The position numbers and the translations under genes were made by a program. The notes beneath the pieces were generated by a model. It saw nothing but the letters and a program-made list of their open reading frames with translations. It was not told the DNA's origin and made no database searches. Of a stretch of DNA of 64,000 nt, positions 53,364-63,212 are shown in pieces. Within the stretch, counting starts at the first letter, position 1; every line of letters begins with the position of its first letter. Source of the stretch: Bradyrhizobium sp. BR13661 (GTDB taxonomy: Bacteria; Pseudomonadota; Alphaproteobacteria; Rhizobiales; Xanthobacteraceae); contig NZ_JARXWB010000016.1 in the NCBI RefSeq assembly GCF_029892425.1, forward strand, positions 120,046 through 184,045. Direction: 5' to 3'.

Positions 53364-53780
53364 TCAGTCGTCGAAGCGGCCGCCGCGGCCGGCCTTGACG
53401 TCGCTGCGGCGCTTCTTGCCGTCGAGCCGGCGCTGCTTGGAGGAGAAGGTCGGTCGCGTCGCGCGGCGCGGCGTCGGCCGGATCATCGCCTCCGTCAGGA
53501 TTTCGACCAGCCGGTCGATGGCATCCTGCCGGTTGCGCTCCTGGGTGCGGAAGCGCTGGGCGTGGATCACGATCACGCCCTCCTTGGTCATGCGCTGGCC
53601 GGCGATGCGGGCGAGCCGGATCGCCGCATCCTCCGGGATGGTCAGCTTGCGCGTGTCGAAACGCAATTGCGCCGCGGTCGAGAGCTTGTTGACGTTCTGC
53701 CCGCCCGGGCCGGAAGCGCGGACAAAACCGATCTCGATGTCGTCCTCGTCGATGACGAGATCGCGGGATATCCGCAGCAT
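53364..53780 (-). CDS. arfB: Alternative ribosome-rescue factor ArfB
   Basis: This 138-aa protein is a small peptidyl-tRNA hydrolase that frees stalled ribosomes. The GGQ motif is in ASGPGGQNVNK at residues about 22-32. The basic C-terminal tail (KQRRLDGKKRR and on) that enters the mRNA channel is present. Length is usual for ArfB/YaeJ. The gene lies between mutL and the peptidase pair. Confidence 0.93.
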   Translation of the reverse strand: MLRISRDLVIDEDDIEIGFVRASGPGGQNVNKLSTAAQLRFDTRKLTIPEDAAIRLARIAGQRMTKEGVIVIHAQRFRTQERNRQDAIDRLVEILTEAMIRPTPRRATRPTFSSKQRRLDGKKRRSDVKAGRGGRFDD

Positions 53781-53849
53781 GATGGCACCATCCGTGACAT
53801 CAGGACATATCGCGGACGTCTCATTTCGGCAATGGTGGATGGTGGAAAC

Positions 53850-53879
53850 GCAAATGGCCGGGCGAACCCGGCCATTTCA
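53850..53879. terminator. Hairpin between the peptidase and arfB genes
   Basis: The stem AAATGGCCGGG/CCCGGCCATTT with a 4-base loop could end the peptidase transcript. The T-run after it is short, so its strength is uncertain. Confidence 0.55.
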
Positions 53880-53895
53880 GGAGATGTAACTGACG

Positions 53896-55269
53896 TCAGT
53901 TCGACTTGTTCGCCGGTGCCGCCGCCGGTTGCGCGGCAGCCTGCGGCGCACGGCCGACGACGACGGTCAGAAGCCCCTGGCCCCACAGCCGCTTGGCGGC
54001 GGCCTTGACGTCGTCCAGCGTCACCGCGTCGACGATGGCGTTGCGCTTCTCGATATAGTCGATCGGCAACTTGTCCTGCTGATATTGCAGCAGCGCCTGC
54101 GCGAGCTTGGACGAGGTGTCGAGCACCAGCATCTGCGAGCCTTTGAGGTAGGATTTCGCCTCGTCGAGCTCCTTCTGCGTCGGACCTTCGTCGGCGATGC
54201 GGCTCACTTCTCGCTCGACCGCATCGAGCGTCTCGCCGGCTCGGTCGGCACGGGTGCCGGTGTTACCGATGAAGACAGCCGAGTGCTCCAGCCACAACAG
54301 TCCTTCGGACACCGAATAGGCGAGCCCGCGCTTCTCGCGAACCTCGTGATAGAGCCGCGAGGACAGGCCGCCGCCACCGAGGATATGATTGACGACATAG
54401 GCCGCCATGAAGTTCGGATCGCCGCGCTTCACGCCGGGACCACCAAAAGTGATGACGGTCTGCGGCACGTCGAGCGGCACGAAGGCGCGCTGCGGCGGCT
54501 TTGCGGCCTCGATGTCGGGGACCGGCAGGAGATTAGCCTTGGCGGGCAGGGTGCCAAACGTATGATCGAGCAGCTTGCCGAGCGTCGCCGGATCGACATC
54601 GCCGACGACGGCGATCTTCAGCGTGTCCTTGGCGAGGATGCGCCCGACATAATCCTTCATGTCGGCGACCGTGATGGTCGGTACGCTCTCCAGCGTGCCG
54701 CTGGTCGGCCGTCCATAGGGATGATCGCCGAACGCCATCTCCAGGAATTTGCGGCTGGCGAGCGAGGTCGGGTTGGTGGTGTCGCGGCGCAGGCCCGAGA
54801 TGACCTGCGAGCGGATGCGCTCGACATCCGCTGTGTCGAAATGCGGCGAGGTCAGTGCGGACCGCAACAGGTCGAAGGCCTCGTCCTTGTTGTCGCGCAG
54901 CATGCGCAGGCTGCCGCGGAAGGTATCGCGGGCGGCGCTGAAGGAGAGCTCGATGGCGCGGCGGTCGAGCCGCTCATGGAACGTCTTCGAATCGAGATCG
55001 CCGGAGCCCTCGTCGAGCAGATCGCCGACGAGATTGGCGACGCCGGGCTTGTCCCTGGGATCCTGCGCCGAGCCGCCGGCAAAGGAATACTCCATCGCGA
55101 TCAGGGGCACGGTCGCGTCCTGGACGAACCAGGCCTCGATGCCACCGGGCGAAACCAGGTGCTGGATCTTGGCCGCCGCCTGCGACGGCGAGACCGTGGC
55201 GAACGCGAGCGCAGCGCCGGCAACGAAGGACAGAGCGAAATGACGCGTGCGTAGGAAAGGATAGGTCAC
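53896..55269 (-). CDS. M16-family peptidase-like protein lacking the catalytic motif
   Basis: This 457-aa protein has a signal peptide (HFALSFVAGAALAFATVSPS, cleavage near SQAAA) and the M16 fold. The zinc motif HXXEH seen in active partners is absent: the position reads VANLVGDLLDEG. The C-terminal half has SSRLYHEVREKRGLAYSV, which supplies the essential Arg/Tyr pair of the M16 partner subunit. It is therefore probably the non-catalytic half of a two-subunit peptidase with the next gene. The start is GTG; it overlaps the partner by 4 bases (GTGA at 55266-55269). Confidence 0.9.
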   Translation of the reverse strand: MTYPFLRTRHFALSFVAGAALAFATVSPSQAAAKIQHLVSPGGIEAWFVQDATVPLIAMEYSFAGGSAQDPRDKPGVANLVGDLLDEGSGDLDSKTFHERLDRRAIELSFSAARDTFRGSLRMLRDNKDEAFDLLRSALTSPHFDTADVERIRSQVISGLRRDTTNPTSLASRKFLEMAFGDHPYGRPTSGTLESVPTITVADMKDYVGRILAKDTLKIAVVGDVDPATLGKLLDHTFGTLPAKANLLPVPDIEAAKPPQRAFVPLDVPQTVITFGGPGVKRGDPNFMAAYVVNHILGGGGLSSRLYHEVREKRGLAYSVSEGLLWLEHSAVFIGNTGTRADRAGETLDAVEREVSRIADEGPTQKELDEAKSYLKGSQMLVLDTSSKLAQALLQYQQDKLPIDYIEKRNAIVDAVTLDDVKAAAKRLWGQGLLTVVVGRAPQAAAQPAAAPANKSN

Positions 55270-56654
55270 GAACGCTTCTCCTCGCGCTTGGCGGTAGCGG
55301 TGTCCTTAATCAGATAGCCCGTTACCGAGCGCTTTTTCTCGAGCCATTTTTGCGCAGCTTGCTGGACCTGAGCGGCGGTGACCGCGCGGATGCGATCCGG
55401 CCAGCTCCTGATATCCTCGATCGACAGGCCCGTGGTCAGCGCGCCGCCGTACCAGCGTGCCAGCACCGCCTGATTGTCCTGGGCGTAGATCGCTTCCGCA
55501 ATGAGCTGGGTCTTGACCCGCTCGAGATCCTCGGCGCGGACCGGGTTCTGCGCGATGTCGGCGATGACGCCGTCGATGACCTGCTCGACCTCTGCGAAGC
55601 TGACGCCTGACTTCGGTGAGGCCGAGATCGCGAACTGGCTCGGGTCGAGCGAGGTGCTCGAATAGCTGGCGCTGGCGGACACCGCGAGCGGCTTGTCGAC
55701 CACGAGCGCGCGGTAGAGATAGGAGTTGTTGCCGCTGCCCATCAACTGCGCGAGCACGTCGAGCGCGGCGCTCTCGCCGGCTGCGGCCGTCGTCGCCGAG
55801 GGCACCAGGTAATAGCGGCGCAGGCCGGGCTGCTCGACGCGCGGATCGGACAGCGTGACGGTGCGCGGTGCCGCCGGTTCCGGCTCCTGCGGTCGGATGC
55901 GTTGCGCCGGGATTGCGGGCTGGGCCGGGATGGGGCCGAAATTGCGTTCGACCAGCGGGCGCACATCTGCAGCCTCGACATCGCCGGCGATCACCAGGAT
56001 CGCGTTGTTCGGCGCGTAGAAGCGGCGGTAGAAGGCGAGGGCGTCCTCACGATTGAGCTTCTCGATCTCCTGGTGCCAGCCGATCACCGGCCGGCCGTAG
56101 GGATGGTTGAGATAAAGCGCGGCCATCACCTGTTCGTAGAGCCGCGCGTCGGGGCTGTTGGCGACGCGCATGTTGTACTCTTCGAGCACGACGTCACGTT
56201 CGGGCAGCACGTTCTCGTCCTTGAGGATGAGGCCGGTCATGCGATCGGCCTCGAACTCCATCATGGTCGGCAGCTGCTCTTTCGGCACGCGCTGGTAATA
56301 GTGGGTGTAGTCGACCGAGGTGGCGGCGTTCTCGTTGCCGCCGACGCGGAGCACGGTCTGGGAGAATTCGCCGACGGGATGCTTCGACGTGCCCTTGAAC
56401 ATCAGATGTTCGAGGAAGTGGGCAAGGCCGGATTTGCCCGGCGTCTCGTCGGCCGAGCCGACCTTGTACCAGATCATCTCGGTGACCACGGGCGTGCGAT
56501 GATCCGGGATCACCACGACCTGGAGGCCGTTGGGAAGCGTGAAGCTGGCGGGCGGTGCAGACGTGACCGTCGTCTGGGCGAATGCGCTGCCGACGAGGGC
56601 GGATGTCGAGAGCAGCGCGGCGAAGAGGCAGGCAATCGATCGGTGTGAGGACAT
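55266..56654 (-). CDS. M16-family zinc peptidase, active subunit
   Basis: This 462-aa protein has a signal peptide (SSHRSIACLFAALLSTSALV, cleavage near AFAQ) and an intact M16 zinc motif HFLEH in SGLAHFLEHLMFKG near residue 80, with the distal Glu downstream in VVLEEYNMR. The C-terminal partner-type half is also present. It should process peptides in the periplasm together with the following gene. I chose the ATG at 56654 because the longer frame to 56702 has no signal-like sequence. Confidence 0.92.
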   Translation of the reverse strand: MSSHRSIACLFAALLSTSALVGSAFAQTTVTSAPPASFTLPNGLQVVVIPDHRTPVVTEMIWYKVGSADETPGKSGLAHFLEHLMFKGTSKHPVGEFSQTVLRVGGNENAATSVDYTHYYQRVPKEQLPTMMEFEADRMTGLILKDENVLPERDVVLEEYNMRVANSPDARLYEQVMAALYLNHPYGRPVIGWHQEIEKLNREDALAFYRRFYAPNNAILVIAGDVEAADVRPLVERNFGPIPAQPAIPAQRIRPQEPEPAAPRTVTLSDPRVEQPGLRRYYLVPSATTAAAGESAALDVLAQLMGSGNNSYLYRALVVDKPLAVSASASYSSTSLDPSQFAISASPKSGVSFAEVEQVIDGVIADIAQNPVRAEDLERVKTQLIAEAIYAQDNQAVLARWYGGALTTGLSIEDIRSWPDRIRAVTAAQVQQAAQKWLEKKRSVTGYLIKDTATAKREEKRS

Positions 56655-56847
56655 CACGATCCTTGTGAAAGCCCGAACCCTGATGTCCGGGCGTGAAAGC
56701 ACGGCATGCTATACCGCGCGGCTTTGAGCTTCGGGTCACGAAGCAGAGAACGCCGTCGAGTTGTACTTAAAAATAGGTCATCTGCCGCTTCCGGCCTACA
56801 CCGGACGATTGCGGCGTGCGCACGCCTGAGTGCAACGGACAAGGAGC

Positions 56848-57570
56848 TTATTGCTGCTTGTCCTTACCCTCCCGGACGTCGAAATAGGTCCGGCGGGTCT
56901 TATCTTCCCCGGTGCCGTAGGCATAGTTCGACGAAGGCGTCTGATATCCGGGCGGCGGCTCGACCAGCGATTGGCGCGGCGGCTCGCTCGTGAATGACTT
57001 GGACTCGGGCTTGCCGCCCGAGAGCACGTTCCACAGACCGCCGGTGTAGCCGAGCTCGGCCGGGCTCATGATCGGGTGGTTGGTATTGCTGCCCGGCGCC
57101 GGCGGATCATTGGTATTTCCGGCGGCGGCCGTCTTGTGGGCGTCCAGCTCGGCGGGCGACAGCGGTCGCGCATTCTTCAAATATTCAGCTTGCTTGTTGC
57201 CCGCCTTCTTCCGCTCGGCGATGGCCTGCTGGCGGCGCTTCTCGTCGGGATCCTTCGGCCAGTTCGGTGCGTTCTTGGCCTCGGCACTGGCCGGCGGCGG
57301 CAGGTCGAGGGTCGGCGGCACCACCAGCGGCGAACGCTCGCGGTACTCGATGCCCTTCTTCTCCATGCCCTTGGCGCCGAGGCCGGACATCAGATTGTCG
57401 ATGAGCTTCTCTTCGAAGGTCATGTCGTCGTCATCGTCGTCACCGGCGCGAACCGGACCTGCCGACATGACGAGACCGATGCTGAGTGCGACGGCTGACA
57501 ATTTCAGCGCCAGCCAAAATCCCCGCCGGGAGTCTCGACCCATCGAACCGCTGGTCTTCGAGCTGCGCAT
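56848..57570 (-). CDS. Secreted protein of unknown function
   Basis: This 240-aa protein has a hydrophobic segment near residues 18-40 (LALKLSAVALSIGLVMSAG, cleavage near VRAG), followed by an acidic run (GDDDDDDM) and a Pro/Asn/Lys-rich region with little fold signal. The phrase IMSPAELGYTGGLWNVLSG near residue 165 looks conserved, but I cannot name a family. It sits between lspA and the M16 genes. I chose the ATG at 57570 with an AGG upstream; 57543 is an alternative. Confidence 0.65.
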   Translation of the reverse strand: MRSSKTSGSMGRDSRRGFWLALKLSAVALSIGLVMSAGPVRAGDDDDDDMTFEEKLIDNLMSGLGAKGMEKKGIEYRERSPLVVPPTLDLPPPASAEAKNAPNWPKDPDEKRRQQAIAERKKAGNKQAEYLKNARPLSPAELDAHKTAAAGNTNDPPAPGSNTNHPIMSPAELGYTGGLWNVLSGGKPESKSFTSEPPRQSLVEPPPGYQTPSSNYAYGTGEDKTRRTYFDVREGKDKQQ

Positions 57571-57665
57571 GCCTGTACCTGTTCCAATTTGTGGCAGTTG
57601 TGCCGCGTCTCGCACGACCACGCCTCGCCAAGCAAGGTTCCGCCTCCGTTCCGTATCGGCCGGGA

Positions 57666-58160
57666 TCAGGGCGCTTTTGCGGCGGGTACCCCCAGGAAGG
57701 AATCATACAATAGGGCTGCGACCCCAGCAACGATGGCCACGTCCGCCAGGTTGAAGATGTACCAATTATAGGTATTTCCGGCGATTTCGACGTGGAAGAG
57801 GGCGAAATCGACCACAGCGCCGTAGGCAAGGCGATCGATGCCATTGCCGATGGCGCCGCCGATGATCAGCCCCAGCGCCAGGGTGGCGAGCCGGGTCTGC
57901 GACCGCGCCATCCAGATCGCCAGCGCAATCACCGCGAGGACCTTCACCGCCATCAGCGCGAACTGCGCCGCCTGACCATCGTTCTGGAGCCAGCCAAAGC
58001 TGATCCCGATGTTCCAGGCCAGCACCAGGTCGAAGAACGGCGTGACTTTCACCACGCCCTTACGGGCGAGATCGAAGCCTTTCAGCAGCCAGAACTTGGA
58101 GGCTTGGTCGGCCACCAGCGTGACCAATGCCGAAAGGATGCCGGCGCGGAGCGGGGTCAT
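57666..58160 (-). CDS. lspA: Signal peptidase II
   Basis: This 164-aa membrane aspartyl protease cleaves lipoprotein signal peptides. Four transmembrane helices are visible. The catalytic aspartates lie in GNGIDRLAYGAVVDF near residue 108 and FNLADVAIV near 140. A TTG two codons upstream (58166) is in frame, but the ATG at 58160 gives the best fit. It follows ileS, as in many proteobacteria. Confidence 0.95.
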   Translation of the reverse strand: MTPLRAGILSALVTLVADQASKFWLLKGFDLARKGVVKVTPFFDLVLAWNIGISFGWLQNDGQAAQFALMAVKVLAVIALAIWMARSQTRLATLALGLIIGGAIGNGIDRLAYGAVVDFALFHVEIAGNTYNWYIFNLADVAIVAGVAALLYDSFLGVPAAKAP

Positions 58161-58187
58161 GGGCAATCAGCCGCCCCACTCTCAGTT

Positions 58188-58330
58188 GTCGTCCTGGCGA
58201 AAGCCAGGACCCATACTCCGAGGCGGTCGTTGCTTGAAAGACTCGTGGTCATCAGCCTTCGTCGCAGTTGGCGGCGGTGGTAATGGGTCCTGGCTCCCGT
58301 GCGCAATTGCGCACTAGGCCAGGACGACGG
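58188..58330. repeat. Palindromic repeat between lspA and ileS
   Basis: Arms GTCGTCCTGGCGAAAGCCAG and, facing it, GGCCAGGACGACGG bracket a looser centre. It is another dispersed Bradyrhizobium-type palindrome inside a likely ileS-lspA transcript. Confidence 0.75.
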
Positions 58331-58336
58331 TAGGAC

Positions 58337-61321
58337 CTAAACACTAACCCCCAACGCCTTCCATTCGCGCAGCGCCTTGGCGTCGCGCGGGGTGACGTCG
58401 GGATATTCTGCGTCCTCGCCGACCGTGGGCGAGATCTTCCAGGAACGGGCGCATTTGCTGCCGACGGCCTTCTCCACCACGACGGCGACACCGGGTACCG
58501 CATCGAGGCGGAATGCCGACGCCGGCACCTCATCCTCGCGCACCTCGTAGTTCGAGGTGATGCAGATCTCGGCGAGATCAGTGTCGAACAATGTCGCCAG
58601 CATGTCGCGGTCGGCGACATAGATCACCGGCGAGGCCTCCAGTGAGGAGCCGATGTTCTTGGCGGCGCGTTCGAGCTCGAGCGCACCGGTGACGACGCGG
58701 CGGACATTGCGGATGGTTTCCCATTTCGCAGCGAGTTTCTCGTCGCGAAGCTTTTCGAGGCCCTCGGGGAACAGCGTCAAATGCACCGACGGTTCGGCAT
58801 CCGGCCTGTACATCCGCCAAGCCTCTTCCGCGGTGAAGCTCAGGATCGGTGCCAGCCATTTCAGGATCGCATTGCAGAGCAGGTCGATCGTGGTCAGCGC
58901 CGCCTTGCGCGTCAGCGAGGACGGCGGATCGCAATAGAGCGTGTCCTTGCGGATGTCGAAATAGAACGCCGAGAGTTCGCTGTTCAGGAAGGCGGAGAGG
59001 GTCGCGACCACGCTCTTGTAGTCGAACGTCTCATAGGCCTTGCGGACCAGCTCGGCGCGGAGCGCCAGCTCATGCAGCATCAGCCGCTCGAGCTCGGGCA
59101 TCTCGTCGGGCGCGACTGCGTCGGCCGGCTTGTAGTGATGCAGCGTGCCGAGCATCCAGCGCACGGTGTTGCGCAGCTTGCGGTAGGTCTCGACGGTGTT
59201 TTTCAGGATCTCGGGGCCGATGCGCTGGTCGTCGGTGTAGTCGCAGGACGCGACCCAGAGCCTGAGGATGTCGGCGCCGGATTCCTTGATGACGGCCTGC
59301 GGCTCGATGGTGTTGCCGAGCGACTTCGACATCTTACGGCCGTCCTCGGCCTGGGTGAAGCCGTGGGTCAGCACGATGTCGTAGGGCGCGCGGCCGCGCG
59401 TGCCGCAGCTCTCCAGCAGCGAGGAGTGGAACCAGCCGCGATGCTGGTCCGAACCTTCGAGATACATCACGGTGTCGGTGCCGCCATCGACCTTGCGCTT
59501 GATTCCGGCAAGGCCGGGGAAGTGCACGGGGTCTTCGAGCACGAAGGCGTGCGTCGAGCCGGAATCGAACCAGACGTCGAGAATGTCGTCGACTTTCTGC
59601 CAGTCCTCGTTCGCACGCGATCCAAGGAAGCGCTCGCGCGCGCCCGTCGCGTACCAGGCGTCGGCGCCTTCCTTTTCGAAGGCGTCGCCGATCCGGGTGT
59701 TGACCGCCTCGTCCTGCAGGATCTCCGCCGATCCGTCGCCCTTCTCGCGGACGAACACGGCGATCGGCACGCCCCAGGCGCGCTGGCGCGAGATCACCCA
59801 GTCGGGGCGCGCCTCGATCATGCCGTTGATGCGGTTCTCGCCTGAGGGCGGCACCCATTGCGTTACCGAGATCGCGTGCAGCGCGCGGGCGCGCAGCGTG
59901 TCGCCGCTCTTCGTCTTTCCGTTAAGCGCGATGTCCTTATCCATCGCGATGAACCATTGCGGCGTGTTGCGGAAGATCACCGGCTTCTTCGAGCGCCAGG
60001 AATGCGGATATTGGTGCTTGAGCCGGCCGCGCGCGAGCAGCTTGCCGCCCTCGATCAGCGCCTTGATCACGGCCTCGTTGGCGTCGCCCTTCTCGCCCTT
60101 GTCGTTGATGACGCGCTTGCCGGTGAAGCCCGGCGCCTGGTCGGTATAGGCGCCGTTCTCGTCGACCGTGTAGGGGATCGCGCTGTTGATGCCGCGGGCA
60201 TCGAGCTCGCGGGTATTCGCCATCCAGACGTCAAAGTCCTCGCGGCCGTGGCTTGGCGCGGTGTGCACGAAGCCGGTGCCGGTGTCGTCGGTGACATGGT
60301 CGCCTGACAGCAGCGGCACGGTGAATTCGTAGCCGCCGGCGAGGCCCTTCAGCGGATGGGCGCATTCGATCGCGTCCATGGTGTCGCCGGGGATGTCGCG
60401 TACCTTCTCGTAGGCCGTCACGCGCGCCTGCTTGAAGACTTCTGCAGCGAGCGCGTCCGCCAGGATCAGGAGATCGCCAGTCTTGGCCCAATTGTCCGCG
60501 GGCGCGTCCTTCACCTCAAAGAGGCCATAGGCGATCTTCGGCGAGAACGAGATGGCGCGGTTTCCGGGCAGCGTCCAGGGCGTGGTGGTCCAGATCACGA
60601 CACTCGCGGAGGCAAGTGCGCCATGCGCGGGCGAGGTGACCGGGAATTTCACCCAGACCATGTCGGAGGTGTAGTCCTCGTACTCGACCTCGGCCTCGGC
60701 GAGCGCGGTCTTCTCGACCACGCTCCACATCACCGGCTTGGAGCCGCGATAGAGCGTGCCGTTGGCGGCGAACTTCATCAGCTCGCGCGCGATCTGGGCT
60801 TCGGCCGGATAGTTCATGGTGGCGTAGGGATGCGCCCAATCGCCGATGACGCCGAGCCGCTTGAACTCCTCGCGCTGTACGTTGAGCCAGTGCGTGGCGT
60901 AGGCGCGGCACTCCTGGCGAAAGGCGACCATCGCGGCGCTGTCGCGGAAGTCGGGCTTCTGCTTGCCCTTCTTGCGGTAGTTCTCCTCCTCGACCTTCCA
61001 CTCGATCGGCAGGCCGTGGCAGTCCCAGCCGGGCACGTAGTTGGAATCGAAGCCCAGCATCTGCTGGCTCTTGGTGACGAGATCCTTGAGGATCTTGTTC
61101 AGCGCGGTGCCGATATGGATGTTGCCGTTGGCATAGGGCGGGCCGTCATGCAGGACGAACTTGTCGCGGCCACGGGCTGTCTCGCGCAGCTTCTCGTAAA
61201 GGCCGATCTCGTACCAGCGCTTGAGGATCTCGGGCTCGCGCTGCGGCAGGCCGGCGCGCATCGGGAATTCGGTCTGCGGCAGGAACAGGGTTTTTGAATA
61301 GTCTTTGGCTTTTTCGGACAT
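58337..61321 (-). CDS. ileS: Isoleucyl-tRNA synthetase
   Basis: This 994-aa class I synthetase shows the HIGH motif in GPPYANGNIHIGTALNKIL at residues about 59-77 and KMSKS in EDGRKMSKSLGN near 663. The editing domain lies between them. The C-terminal region, which carries a four-cysteine zinc site in E. coli IleRS, here reads KCARSWKISP with only one cysteine, so no zinc site is likely. Length is normal. It is the first large gene of a run that continues with lspA. Confidence 0.96.
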   Translation of the reverse strand: MSEKAKDYSKTLFLPQTEFPMRAGLPQREPEILKRWYEIGLYEKLRETARGRDKFVLHDGPPYANGNIHIGTALNKILKDLVTKSQQMLGFDSNYVPGWDCHGLPIEWKVEEENYRKKGKQKPDFRDSAAMVAFRQECRAYATHWLNVQREEFKRLGVIGDWAHPYATMNYPAEAQIARELMKFAANGTLYRGSKPVMWSVVEKTALAEAEVEYEDYTSDMVWVKFPVTSPAHGALASASVVIWTTTPWTLPGNRAISFSPKIAYGLFEVKDAPADNWAKTGDLLILADALAAEVFKQARVTAYEKVRDIPGDTMDAIECAHPLKGLAGGYEFTVPLLSGDHVTDDTGTGFVHTAPSHGREDFDVWMANTRELDARGINSAIPYTVDENGAYTDQAPGFTGKRVINDKGEKGDANEAVIKALIEGGKLLARGRLKHQYPHSWRSKKPVIFRNTPQWFIAMDKDIALNGKTKSGDTLRARALHAISVTQWVPPSGENRINGMIEARPDWVISRQRAWGVPIAVFVREKGDGSAEILQDEAVNTRIGDAFEKEGADAWYATGARERFLGSRANEDWQKVDDILDVWFDSGSTHAFVLEDPVHFPGLAGIKRKVDGGTDTVMYLEGSDQHRGWFHSSLLESCGTRGRAPYDIVLTHGFTQAEDGRKMSKSLGNTIEPQAVIKESGADILRLWVASCDYTDDQRIGPEILKNTVETYRKLRNTVRWMLGTLHHYKPADAVAPDEMPELERLMLHELALRAELVRKAYETFDYKSVVATLSAFLNSELSAFYFDIRKDTLYCDPPSSLTRKAALTTIDLLCNAILKWLAPILSFTAEEAWRMYRPDAEPSVHLTLFPEGLEKLRDEKLAAKWETIRNVRRVVTGALELERAAKNIGSSLEASPVIYVADRDMLATLFDTDLAEICITSNYEVREDEVPASAFRLDAVPGVAVVVEKAVGSKCARSWKISPTVGEDAEYPDVTPRDAKALREWKALGVSV

Positions 61322-61537
61322 GAGGTTGACTGGCTCGGAAGGGCGCGGGAACGGATGGCGATGCGGAATCGCGGGGGTGAGACGACAAAATCCCGGTCTT
61401 GCGCCGAGCCTTGAGGCTCAGGCGGAAGCCGGGCTGCTAATCCCTATGATGCGCCGCGCAAACATGGGCTCTCCATAGCAGCCGGGCGGGTGAAGCGCAA
61501 AGGTCCGGCAAGGGCCGTCAGGGGCCGTTTCGGGCCT
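61322..61537. other. Intergenic region between ribF and ileS
   Basis: About 215 bp. No T-box or FMN-type riboswitch was recognised. It probably holds the ileS promoter or a leader, but I cannot name a site. Confidence 0.35.
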
Positions 61538-62521
61538 TCAGTCCACGGTGCCAAGCCGCGGAAATGCGTCCGGGGCGGCGGCCAGCATGGCGCGGGCGCG
61601 GGCGGAATCATCGTCCATCTGGCGGATCAGGGCGTCGATACCGTCGAATTTCAGCTCCTCGCGGATGAAGCCAACAAAGGCGCAGTCCAGCGCCTGACCG
61701 TAAAGGTCGCCCTTGAAGTCGAACAGGAAGATTTCCAGCAGCGGCGCGCCATTATCAAAGGTCGGGCGGCGTCCGAAGCTCGCCACCCCGTTCAGCCGCA
61801 CCTGATCCTTTCCCTGGCCGCGGCCGACCCGCACCGCATAGATGCCGTGCTTGAGGCCGCAATTGGCATCGAGCCGGATGTTGGCAGTGGGATAGCCGAG
61901 GTCGCGGCCGCGCTTTTCGCCATGGATGACCTCGCCGGTGATGAACCAGGGCGCGCCCAGCATGGTCGTGGCCTCGTCGATCAGCCCTTCGGCGAGCGCG
62001 GTCCGGATCGCGCTGGAGGAGACCGGCCGCTCGTCGATGTCGACATGCGGCTGCACATCGACCTCGATGCCGAGCCGGGGTGCCTCGTTCACCAGCAGGC
62101 TCGGCGAGCCGACGCGGCCTTTGCCGAAATGGAAGTCGTAACCGACCGCAATCCCGCTGACGCCGAGGCGCTCGATCAGCTCATGGTGAATGAAATCTTG
62201 CGCTGTGGTCCCGGCGCGGGCCTTGTCGAAGGTCATGACCACGGCGCCGGCAAGCCCGGTCCCGGCCAGCAGACGCAGCTTGGCGCACTCGTCCGTCAGG
62301 CGGAATTGCGGGGTATTGGGGCTAAAAAACCGGCGCGGATGCGGCTCGAAGGTCAGCGCCAGCGCAGGTCGGCCATGCGTCCGGCCCATCTCGAGGGCTG
62401 CGGCAATGACGGCGCGGTGGCCGAGATGCACCCCGTCGAAATTGCCCATGGCGACCACCGCGCCCTTGAGGATCGCAGAATCCGGCGTGGTGTCGCGGAT
62501 AACGGTAAATTGCGGGGCCAT
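61538..62521 (-). CDS. ribF: Bifunctional riboflavin kinase/FAD synthetase
   Basis: This 327-aa protein makes FMN from riboflavin and then FAD. The N-terminal nucleotidyltransferase shows GNFDGVHLGHRAVI near residue 26 and the late SSSAIRTALAEG near 165. The C-terminal kinase domain has GRDLGYPTANI near 205 and GVASFGRRPTF near 245. Length is normal. The gene is upstream of ileS on the same strand. Confidence 0.95.
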   Translation of the reverse strand: MAPQFTVIRDTTPDSAILKGAVVAMGNFDGVHLGHRAVIAAALEMGRTHGRPALALTFEPHPRRFFSPNTPQFRLTDECAKLRLLAGTGLAGAVVMTFDKARAGTTAQDFIHHELIERLGVSGIAVGYDFHFGKGRVGSPSLLVNEAPRLGIEVDVQPHVDIDERPVSSSAIRTALAEGLIDEATTMLGAPWFITGEVIHGEKRGRDLGYPTANIRLDANCGLKHGIYAVRVGRGQGKDQVRLNGVASFGRRPTFDNGAPLLEIFLFDFKGDLYGQALDCAFVGFIREELKFDGIDALIRQMDDDSARARAMLAAAPDAFPRLGTVD

Positions 62522-62751
62522 CAGGGGAATTCTCGAGCCGGCGGGACTGGCGGGGACCGTGGCGTGACCCGGCCAATGAAGTCAAGCGGGCGGATTTGGC
62601 GGCAAGGGCGATGATTTCGGTCTCTCGCGGGTCGGCCCAATTAACGCGCTGTTTAACGCCTTGGTGCTAGTGCTTGGGAGATGGAACTGAGGGGCCCCGG
62701 TCCGTCAGGTCCGATTTTAGATATTCCTGGGTTTGCGTTGGGGGAGTCGAG

Positions 62752-63147
62752 ATGGCGGTTGATTTGTCGATGCCGGTTCTGGTGGTGGATGACTACAGCA
62801 CCATGATCCGCATCATCCGGAATCTGCTGAAGCAGCTTGGCTTCGATAATATCGATGATGCTAGCGACGGTTCGGCAGCGCTGAACAAGATGCGCGGCAA
62901 GAAGTACGGGCTCGTGATTTCCGACTGGAACATGGAGCCGATGACGGGTTACGACCTGCTGCGCGAAGTGCGCGCGGATCCCAACCTCGCCACCACGCCC
63001 TTCATCATGATCACGGCGGAATCGAAGACCGAGAACGTGATCGCGGCCAAGAAGGCCGGCGTGAACAATTACATCGTCAAGCCGTTCAACGCGGCGACGC
63101 TGAAGACCAAGATCGAGGCGGTCTTCCCAGACATGGCGAGCGCGTAA
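62752..63147 (+). CDS. cheY: Single-domain CheY-like response regulator
   Basis: This 131-aa receiver domain lacks an output domain. The acidic pair is Asp13-Asp14, the phosphorylation site Asp58 (in VISDWNM), the conserved Thr88 (in MITAES) and the Lys110 (in VKPFNA). This residue set is close to that of CheY. It is a lone gene here; a CheZ-like phosphatase gene lies at 16.6 kb in the same window. A strong terminator follows. Confidence 0.9.
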   Translation: MAVDLSMPVLVVDDYSTMIRIIRNLLKQLGFDNIDDASDGSAALNKMRGKKYGLVISDWNMEPMTGYDLLREVRADPNLATTPFIMITAESKTENVIAAKKAGVNNYIVKPFNAATLKTKIEAVFPDMASA

Positions 63148-63176
63148 GCGCCTTCAGGCCATCGGCTGAATTTGGA

Positions 63177-63203
63177 AAGCCCGGGCTCGCCCCGGGCTTT
63201 CTG
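63177..63203 (+). terminator. Terminator after the CheY-like gene
   Basis: The stem AAAGCCCGGG/CCCGGGCTTT with a short loop follows the stop by about 30 bases. It is a good candidate for an intrinsic terminator. Confidence 0.75.
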
Positions 63204-63212
63204 GTTTCACCC

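Noticed and set aside
61322..61537. T-box or riboswitch upstream of ileS or FMN-related leader near ribF
   Set aside because: No T-box or FMN-type conserved core was recognised, and T-boxes are not expected in this group for ileS.
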